From: Pseudomonadota bacterium
GTDB lineage: Bacteria; Pseudomonadota; Alphaproteobacteria; Rhizobiales; Xanthobacteraceae
NCBI GenBank assembly: GCA_023435725.1
Contig: JAEYRD010000004.1
Coordinates: 1 to 47,587, forward strand
Direction: 5' to 3'
DNA: 47,587 bases
Shown here: positions 41,881-47,587 of the stretch, in pieces
Numbering within the stretch: position 1 is the first letter of the stretch
Layout: each line of letters starts with the position of its first letter
Program-made: the position numbers and the translations under genes
The notes under the pieces: generated by a model
What the model was told of the DNA's origin: nothing
What the model saw: only the letters and a program-made list of their open reading frames with translations
The model's database searches: none

Positions 41881-43734
41881 ATGAATCGCAGAGAGCGCCG
41901 GGCCGCAGCCAAACAATCCGGAAAAGCCACGCCGGCCGCGCTTTGCCAGGCTGGCTTCGCGCATTTTCAATCGGGACGAATTGCCGAGGCCGAGCTTTGC
42001 TGCCGGCAAGCGCTGACGTTGGACGAGCAGCACCCGGATGCCCTCCATCTGCTGGGCGTGCTCTGCTTTCACGCGCAGCAGCCTGACGCCGCCGCGGAAT
42101 GGATTGGACGCGCAATCGAGCGGGCACCGAAGGCAGAGTACCTCTTGAGTCTGGCCACGGTCCTGGAGCGGCAGGGTCGACTCGAGGAAGCACGGCAACG
42201 CTACAGCCAGGCCTTGGCCCTCAAACCAGAGGATGCGGGCCTCTGGAATCACCTCGGCAACCTGCTCTGGCAACTCGCGCACAGAGAAGAGGCTGTGTTG
42301 CATTTGCAGCAAGCGCTGAAACTGCATCCGCAATATTGGGAAGCCGCGCATAATTGCGGCATGCTGCTGCTTGAACTCGGCCGGCATGCGGAAGCCGTGG
42401 AATGCTTTGACGTCGCCGAGAAACTGAATCCAAGTTCCGCCGCTCTGTATCAAATGCGCGGCGTTTGCCTCTCGGAGGTGAAGCGGTTCGAGCAAGCGGA
42501 GGCCGACTACGAGAGGTCCATTGCGCTGGATCCCAGCCTGGCGGAGACGCACAACAACCTTGGCCTGCTTCATTGGAGATTTGGTCGGCTGGAGCAGGCA
42601 TTTGCGTGTTTTGATCGGGCGCTAAAACTCCGACCGGATTTTCATGCGGTGCTCAACAACAAGGCCGTGGTCTTGTTGCATCTGCAATTGCTGGATGAAG
42701 CTTTCGCGACCCTTCATAGATCCCTGGCGGTCGTCCCCAACGATGCGCAGACGCTTTTCTATCTGGCGACGCTGCAGCTGCTGACCGGGGACTTTGAGCG
42801 AGGCTGGCTTACGCGCGAAGCGCGTTGGAGGCTTCCTTCCGTCGGTTTGGTCGATCGCGGTTTTTCCCAGCCGCTTTGGCTTGGTGACCAGCCGATCCAA
42901 GGCAAGACCATCTTGATTCACTCCGATGAGGGACTGGGCGATGCGATTCAGTTCGCGCGCTATGTACCCATGGTGGCCGCGCTCGGAGCTCGAGTCATTC
43001 TGGAGGTCGAGCCTCCGATCCAGCAGCTTTTGGGCGGTGTCACCGGGGTCGCGGAATGTACCGGCCGATCGTCTTCGCCGGTGTTCGACCTGCACTGCCC
43101 TCTTGGAACTCTGCCCCTCGCCTTCGGGACACGGCTCGATACGATCCCGTTCGCAGAGGCGTATCTTCCCGCGCCGCCGGCGGCGCGCGTCAAGGCCTGG
43201 GAAGACCGGCTTGAAGACCGACTTGGCCCCCGCAATCGGCTCCGCGTCGGTCTGGTCTGGTCGGGAAATCCGGATCACAGGAACGATCACAATCGATCGA
43301 TGGCGCTGCGCACGCTCGCTCCCCTCCTGGATTGCGACGTCCAGTTCGTCAGCCTGCAAAAAGGCGTCCGGGATCAGGACCGGGCCTTCCTCGGCGAACG
43401 TTCTGATATCGTCGACCTGACGGAACACCTCACGGATTTCAGCGAGACGGCGGCGCTCATTGGCTGTCTCGATCTGGTGATCTCGGTCGACACCAGCGTC
43501 GTTCACCTTGCCGGCGCGCTGGGCGCTCCGGTCTGGACGATGTTGCCTTTCAACCCGGATTGGCGCTGGCTGCTCAACCGCAACGACAGCCCTTGGTATC
43601 GGTCCATGAGGCTGTTCAGACAACCAGAGCGAGGCGACTGGACCAGCGTCGTGGCCAGCCTTCGCCTCGAACTGGAAGGCCTGGTTTCCGCACAGCGGTC
43701 AAAGCAGGATCGGTCTTCGCTGCTGCCCGCCTGA
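41881..43734 (+). CDS. TPR protein with C-terminal GT9-like glycosyltransferase domain
   Basis: A 617-residue soluble protein. About eight TPR units fill residues 15-330, for example ALCQAGFAHFQSGRIAEAEL and AGLWNHLGNLLWQLAHREEA. The C-terminal third matches heptosyltransferase-like (GT9) GT-B folds: ILIHSDEGLGDAIQFARYVP, RVGLVWSGNPDHRNDHNRSM, and the donor-site block LVISVDTSVVHLAGALGAPV with WTMLPFNPDWRWLL. TPR-GT fusions of this kind are often protein glycosyltransferases or act in surface polysaccharide assembly. Here the nearest neighbour is a convergent giant autotransporter, so modifying that protein is an attractive but unproven idea. The ATG at 41881 is chosen because the basic opening MNRRERRAAAKQ is typical. 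Confidence 0.88.
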   Translation: MNRRERRAAAKQSGKATPAALCQAGFAHFQSGRIAEAELCCRQALTLDEQHPDALHLLGVLCFHAQQPDAAAEWIGRAIERAPKAEYLLSLATVLERQGRLEEARQRYSQALALKPEDAGLWNHLGNLLWQLAHREEAVLHLQQALKLHPQYWEAAHNCGMLLLELGRHAEAVECFDVAEKLNPSSAALYQMRGVCLSEVKRFEQAEADYERSIALDPSLAETHNNLGLLHWRFGRLEQAFACFDRALKLRPDFHAVLNNKAVVLLHLQLLDEAFATLHRSLAVVPNDAQTLFYLATLQLLTGDFERGWLTREARWRLPSVGLVDRGFSQPLWLGDQPIQGKTILIHSDEGLGDAIQFARYVPMVAALGARVILEVEPPIQQLLGGVTGVAECTGRSSSPVFDLHCPLGTLPLAFGTRLDTIPFAEAYLPAPPAARVKAWEDRLEDRLGPRNRLRVGLVWSGNPDHRNDHNRSMALRTLAPLLDCDVQFVSLQKGVRDQDRAFLGERSDIVDLTEHLTDFSETAALIGCLDLVISVDTSVVHLAGALGAPVWTMLPFNPDWRWLLNRNDSPWYRSMRLFRQPERGDWTSVVASLRLELEGLVSAQRSKQDRSSLLPA

Positions 43735-43737
43735 TTG

Positions 43738-43816
43738 GCGCACCATGACCGGCAAAGTGGTCAGGAAGAAGTACGATCCGGTCGCGCAAGTCGAATTCCA
43801 CAAAGCCAAGAGCTGA
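43738..43816 (+). pseudogene. 3' remnant of a second rpmG (L33) copy
   Basis: The sequence right after the TPR gene's stop codon aligns with the last half of rpmG. GCGCACCATGACCGGCAAAG onward matches the intact gene (38922-39089) at 43 of the first 51 bases, then loses six bases (two codons) and continues GTCGAATTCCACAAAGCCAAGAGCTGA. The translation MTGKVVRKKYDPVAQVEFHK parallels MTDKLVKKKYDPVARKHVEF. The first half of the gene is absent: the TPR gene occupies that place and ends three bases before the homology begins. This looks like a truncated duplicate, not a functional protein. Confidence 0.85.
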
Positions 43817-43888
43817 GCCAGGCGTGTCCACATGGATTTGTCGCGTCCGCTATAAGAGCGGGAGACGACGTTGAAGCTGGACGACTTC

Positions 43889-43917
43889 ATGTCAGCCTTG
43901 GGCCCATAGGCCGACAT
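43889..43917. repeat. Dispersed palindrome at the end of the autotransporter gene
   Basis: ATGTCAGCCTTGGGCCCATAGGCCGACAT is a near-perfect 29-base inverted repeat whose reverse strand reads MSAYGPKAD. Elements encoding MSAxGPKAD-like peptides are scattered through Bradyrhizobium genomes. It touches the autotransporter stop codon and may act as a transcript end or mRNA-stabilising hairpin. Confidence 0.65.
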
Positions 43918-46900
43918 CACCACGCGTAACGCACGCCCGCTTTGCCGGCGTAGCTTTGCGTCACGTTGGAGAACTCGCCCTCGAATGTTGCTCTCGCCGA
44001 CCAGCCGTTCAGCCACTTCCATTCGGCGGAGACCGTGGTGAGCGCGGAATCCGCGGCATGCGTCGCGCCGTTCACGACGAAGCTGGCGCCGGGCAGCGTC
44101 TGGAAGGTCGCGAGCGCATTGCGGTCCGGATCGTAGTCATGCGCCCAGGCGACACGGCCGCGCAGCGTAAAGATACCGTTCTTCATCGCGAAGGATTTGT
44201 CGGTGCGAACGCCCAATTCGCTTCGCGTATCCGTCACGCTCTTCGAATTGTAGGCGAGAGCGAACTGGTTCGAGCCGACGATCGCCTGCTCCATATAGCC
44301 CGGCAGGTCGAAGGTGGTGAACTGTCCGGCGGCGTAAGGCGTGAGGCCGAAGCCGTAACTGACAAAGCGATAGCCGCCCTCCACCCGTCCAGACCACGCG
44401 TTGGCGTTGAACTCGGCGCGCAGCTGGTCGATGCCGGCAACATTGACCGTGCGGCTCGTCGTGACGTCCTGCCAGCCATAGGCGAGCGCACCGGTGACGT
44501 ACGCAGGTCCGACATCGTGTCGGACAAACGCGCCGGCCTGGAACAGGTCGGAGCGGCCACCGCCGAGCGTGTTGACGGAGAAATTCGTGCCGCCGCCAGC
44601 GAGCGCAAAGCCGGCGATCGTGTCCGGCGAGAAGCGGTAGTCCGCGCCGACCGCCGTGCCATAGATGCTGCTGCGCGTGTCGTTGGCGCCGAGCGCGACC
44701 GTATCGCCATTCGTCCTCTGCGAGCCGCCGTAGCCCGCAGCCCAGACGCTCCAGCGCTGCTGGAAGGTCGCCGCGACGGGCGGCGCCTTGGTGTACACGG
44801 CTGCGTAAGCATCGCGCTCGCTCTTCGTGCCGCCGCCCTTCGCAGCGTAGGCCAGACTTTCCTCCGCATAGCCCGTCGGGCTGCCGCCGGCACCGACGAA
44901 ATCGCCACGACCTGCGTTGAACGGATCCGTCATCAGGCCGATGAACTGGTTCATCGCATCGAAGGTCGTCTGCTGCGTACCGGTCGCGCTCTCGCCGGAT
45001 AGCTGCGTCATTCCGCCCGGCGTCAGGCTGCCGAACGCGATCGGAATGCTGCCGTTGCTGTTGAAGAAATTGATGATGGTGTTGCCGACGGCCTGCTGGT
45101 TGCGGTTCAGGCCGGTGCCCTGCGGCGGAACGAAGACGAGCGAGAGATTAAGGAACGCATCGTTGCCGTCGTAGCTGAGGCTCGTCTTGAAATTGCTCGA
45201 CAGGTTCGTGTTCAGTGAACCGAAGGTTCCGCTGACGCCGCCGGTCGCATTCAGGATCGTGTATTGCTTCGCGACATAGCTGCCGCTGGCAAACATCGCA
45301 TTCACGGTCGCGCCGCCCAGCGTCGCCGCGCCGTTCACCTTGGTCGATGCGGCCGCAGCCGGAGTTACCTGGATGAGATAGAAGGCGCCCGACTGCAGGA
45401 CCAGATTGCCATCGATCGTCAACGTGCCGGTCGGGCTGGACGCATTCCCCGGTGCAAGCGTTCCGCCGCTCAGGATTGTGGTCGTCAGGGGATCGACGAT
45501 GCCGGTGCCCGACAACGTTCCGCCGGCCCCGACGGTGACGCTGCTGGCGTTCAGCGTACCGTCCACGGCAAGCGTGCCGCCATTGACAGTGAGCGCGATC
45601 GGACTGGCATTCGTCCCGGTCAACGTCCAGACGCCACCGACCACGCCGAAGCTCGCGAACCCCTGGTACTGCTGACCGCTGCCGAACGAAGCGAGATTGA
45701 ACGTACCGTTGCCGGTGCCGCCGAGTTGAAACGCATCGTTGCCGGTGCCGACGACATTGCCGACGATGGTATAGCCGGCCTGAAGCTGCAGGGTATTGGT
45801 GCCGCCGGTGAACTGGATGGCGTCGGCCCGCGTGAGACCGTCTCCGCCGAGACCTCCGGAAATCGAGCCGCTGTTGACGATGGTGAGGTTGGCCCCCGTG
45901 ATGCCGACGCCGCCAACGCCGCCGGTGCCAGCAACGCCGGCACTGCCGGTGCTGGTGCCCGTGCTCCCGACTGTACCAGCGTTGCCGCCGGCGCCGCCTG
46001 CCCCACCTGTGCCGGCAAGGCCCGCGTTCCCCCCGGTACCGCCTTGGCCAGCGTCGCCCGCCGCACCGCCGCGGCCGCCACTGCCGCCGACGATGGTGCC
46101 TTGATTGATGACCGTGCCCCCGTTCGCAAAGGTCGCACCGTTCCCGCCGTTGCCGCCATTGCCGCCATTACCGCCATTACCCGAGGCGTTGCCGCCGGTG
46201 CCGCCATTGCCACCATTGCCGCCGGTGCCGTTGAGGCCGCCAGCACCGGCATTGCCACCGGTGCCGCCGCTGCCGGCATTGCCGCCGTTCCCGCCGATGG
46301 CGGCATTGCCGCCGGCGCCGCCATTGCCGCCCGCTCCACCAAGGATGGTGCCGGAGTTTGTAACGGTGCCCCCGTTCGTCGACTGAAGGCCGCTCGCGCC
46401 GCTCGCGCCGTTGCCGCCCGTGCCGCCGTTGCCGGTCGCGACCCCGCCGGCACCGCCGCTGCCACCGTTGCCGCCCTGGCCCCCATTGGGAGAGCCACCG
46501 GCTCCCGCGGCGGCCGCGCCGCCGGCACCGCCGGAGCCACCGGCTGCACCATTGCCAGCGTTGCCACCAGCGCCGCCACTGCCGCCGCTACCGCCGATGA
46601 CCGCCATTGCGTTCGTCACCGCGGCGCCGTTGGTCATCGTCATGCCAGCGCCACCGCCGGCGCCATTGCCGCCATCGCCTCCGTTGCCTTGAGCGCCACC
46701 GCCGAAACCGCCGGTATTGCCGCTGCCGCCGTCTGCGCTCGGAAGCCCGAGGCCGAGAGCGTTCGCGCCGTTCCCGCCGGCTCCGCCACTCCCGCCGCTG
46801 CCGGCACTCCCACCAGCGCCGCCGCTGCCACCGGCGCCTCCCTCGGCATTTTGTGAAATCGTCGTCGCGCCGCCGGTGGTGATCAGCCCGCCGGCGCCAC

Positions 46901-47587
46901 CGCTGCCACCGAGCCCGCCGTTGGCGCCAGGACTCTGGCCGTCGCCGCCCGCGCCGCCGGCAGTGCCATTCAGCTGACCAATGACGGCGGCTCCATTGCC
47001 GCCGGCACCACCGAGCCCGCCGTTACCACCGATGCCGCCGGTGCCGCCATTTCCACCGGCGCCCCCAGTGCCGAAAAGGCCGGCAGACCCGCCAGCGCCA
47101 CCACTGCCGCCCGCCCCGCCGGTGCCGAAGGTGATGCCACCGTTACCGCCGGCGCCACCATTGCCGCCATTTCCACCAGCGCCGCCGAGACCACCGGCTC
47201 CGCCATTCCCACCGGCGCCCCCGTTTCCGAAAAGAAGGCCGCCAGACCCGCCAGCGCCGCCCGCGCCGCCGGTACCAAAGGCGGTGCCACCGTTGCCGCC
47301 GGCCGTCCCATTGCCGCCATTTCCACCAGCGCCGCCGAGGCCACCGGCTCCGCCGTTTCCACCAACGCCCCCGTTTCCGAAAAGAAGGCCGGCAGCCCCA
47401 CCATCGCCGCCAGCGCCGCCGCGCCCGCCTGCGCCACCGCTGTCGGTGCCATTGGAAGCGCCTGTGGTACCGCTTGAACTGGAGCCACCGCGACCGCCCG
47501 CGCCACCGGTGCCGCCGAGGATTGTCGCCTGGCCTCCTTCGCCACCTCCGCCACCTCCGCCACCGCCTGCACCGAGGCCGAGCCCGC
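43917..47587 (-). CDS. Giant autotransporter with PGRS-like glycine-rich passenger (partial, runs off window)
   Basis: At least 1,222 residues of a type Va-like autotransporter; the N-terminus and signal peptide lie beyond the right edge. The C-terminal barrel (about residues from 44765 down to 43920, some 280 amino acids) includes QRWSVWAAGYGGSQRTNGDT and YVTGALAYGWQDVTTSRTVN, and ends GKAGVRYAW with the aromatic terminal residue needed for insertion. Before it lie autotransporter-associated strands (GGTLAPGNASSPTGTLTIDG). The rest is glycine-rich repeat (GGAGGNGGAGG, LLFGNGGAGGNGG) over at least 550 residues. I checked the minus frame from 46643 to the window edge and found no stop. The protein is surface exposed and probably adhesive or stress related; this is inference. 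Confidence 0.9.
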   Translation of the reverse strand, partial: GLGLGAGGGGGGGGGEGGQATILGGTGGAGGRGGSSSSGTTGASNGTDSGGAGGRGGAGGDGGAAGLLFGNGGVGGNGGAGGLGGAGGNGGNGTAGGNGGTAFGTGGAGGAGGSGGLLFGNGGAGGNGGAGGLGGAGGNGGNGGAGGNGGITFGTGGAGGSGGAGGSAGLFGTGGAGGNGGTGGIGGNGGLGGAGGNGAAVIGQLNGTAGGAGGDGQSPGANGGLGGSGGAGGLITTGGATTISQNAEGGAGGSGGAGGSAGSGGSGGAGGNGANALGLGLPSADGGSGNTGGFGGGAQGNGGDGGNGAGGGAGMTMTNGAAVTNAMAVIGGSGGSGGAGGNAGNGAAGGSGGAGGAAAAGAGGSPNGGQGGNGGSGGAGGVATGNGGTGGNGASGASGLQSTNGGTVTNSGTILGGAGGNGGAGGNAAIGGNGGNAGSGGTGGNAGAGGLNGTGGNGGNGGTGGNASGNGGNGGNGGNGGNGATFANGGTVINQGTIVGGSGGRGGAAGDAGQGGTGGNAGLAGTGGAGGAGGNAGTVGSTGTSTGSAGVAGTGGVGGVGITGANLTIVNSGSISGGLGGDGLTRADAIQFTGGTNTLQLQAGYTIVGNVVGTGNDAFQLGGTGNGTFNLASFGSGQQYQGFASFGVVGGVWTLTGTNASPIALTVNGGTLAVDGTLNASSVTVGAGGTLSGTGIVDPLTTTILSGGTLAPGNASSPTGTLTIDGNLVLQSGAFYLIQVTPAAAASTKVNGAATLGGATVNAMFASGSYVAKQYTILNATGGVSGTFGSLNTNLSSNFKTSLSYDGNDAFLNLSLVFVPPQGTGLNRNQQAVGNTIINFFNSNGSIPIAFGSLTPGGMTQLSGESATGTQQTTFDAMNQFIGLMTDPFNAGRGDFVGAGGSPTGYAEESLAYAAKGGGTKSERDAYAAVYTKAPPVAATFQQRWSVWAAGYGGSQRTNGDTVALGANDTRSSIYGTAVGADYRFSPDTIAGFALAGGGTNFSVNTLGGGRSDLFQAGAFVRHDVGPAYVTGALAYGWQDVTTSRTVNVAGIDQLRAEFNANAWSGRVEGGYRFVSYGFGLTPYAAGQFTTFDLPGYMEQAIVGSNQFALAYNSKSVTDTRSELGVRTDKSFAMKNGIFTLRGRVAWAHDYDPDRNALATFQTLPGASFVVNGATHAADSALTTVSAEWKWLNGWSARATFEGEFSNVTQSYAGKAGVRYAW
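47065..47390 (-). repeat. Tandem repeat units of about 150 bases inside the autotransporter
   Basis: On the plus strand CCGTTTCCGAAAAGAAGGCC occurs at 47221 and again at 47371, exactly 150 bases (50 codons) apart, with nearly matching sequence between. A more diverged copy (CCAGTGCCGAAAAGGCC) begins at 47065, 156 bases earlier. Each unit encodes an FGNGGxGGNGGAGGLGGAGG-type block. Units keep the reading frame, so the array could expand or contract without breaking the gene. Confidence 0.8.

Noticed and set aside
45264..46856. Proline- and alanine-rich plus-strand frames opposite the autotransporter
   Set aside because: Glycine codons (GGC, GGT) read as Ala, Pro and Arg codons on the other strand. 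The minus frame joins directly to a convincing barrel domain.
46970..47572. 200-codon minus-strand frame rich in Ala and Val
   Set aside because: It is one of the other frames of the glycine-rich array. The frame in phase with the autotransporter is open across the same bases.
47065..47587. Possible CRISPR array because of regular repeats
   Set aside because: The repeats are degenerate, in frame and without distinct unique spacers; they encode the glycine-rich passenger.

Overview
The window is high-GC chromosomal DNA from an alphaproteobacterium, most likely Bradyrhizobium or a close relative in the Nitrobacteraceae. The signs are a Bradyrhizobium-type porin, small Omp25/31-like barrels, a gatC-gatA-gatB operon interleaved with small unknown genes, lysine/alanine-rich histone-H1-like proteins, pyrB next to a dihydroorotase-like gene that lacks metal ligands, and several families of short dispersed palindromes. 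The genus assignment is inferred from protein families and gene order, not from a search. Both ends are cut inside genes: a porin on the left and a very large autotransporter on the right.

Layout. 1-4465 is gene-poor. It holds the start of a porin, a decayed SPINDLY-type O-GlcNAc transferase, tRNA-Ser(GCU), two small hypothetical genes, a palindromic repeat and a 32-residue lysine-rich protein. 4466-8224 is the amidotransferase operon (gatC, small ORF, gatA, small ORF, gatB; minus strand), in which the last four genes are joined by short overlaps. 8304-14258 holds two overlapping nitronate-monooxygenase-like genes divergent from a LysR regulator, an exported cyclase-family protein, ruvX and an AEC transporter. 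14263-16482 encodes three Omp25/31-like barrels in one chain. 16824-20031 (minus) holds a CPBP membrane protease overlapping or closely following an AidB-like acyl-CoA dehydrogenase, and a VanX-like dipeptidase. 20201-26947 holds pyrB, the pseudo-dihydroorotase, plsY, a patatin, an amidase (minus) and dprA.

26944-30140 is a redox and regulation segment: an HxlR regulator divergent from azoR, then an SDR divergent from a second HxlR regulator, with a 55-bp imperfect palindrome between that second pair. 30367-36692 is a plus-strand housekeeping run (topA, rnr, a DUF983 protein, a Nudix hydrolase). 36693-41122 holds a membrane protein, an LLM flavin monooxygenase, rpmG with a promoter and a terminator, another membrane protein and amtB.

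41123-47587 is the most accessory-looking part. It holds a TPR/GT9-like glycosyltransferase, a 3' remnant of a second rpmG at its stop codon, a dispersed palindrome, and a convergent autotransporter of more than 1,200 residues. The visible passenger of that autotransporter is dominated by PGRS-like Gly-Gly-X repeats. If something undescribed is here, this segment is the best candidate: a repetitive surface protein beside a possible protein glycosyltransferase, sitting next to a broken ribosomal-protein gene copy.
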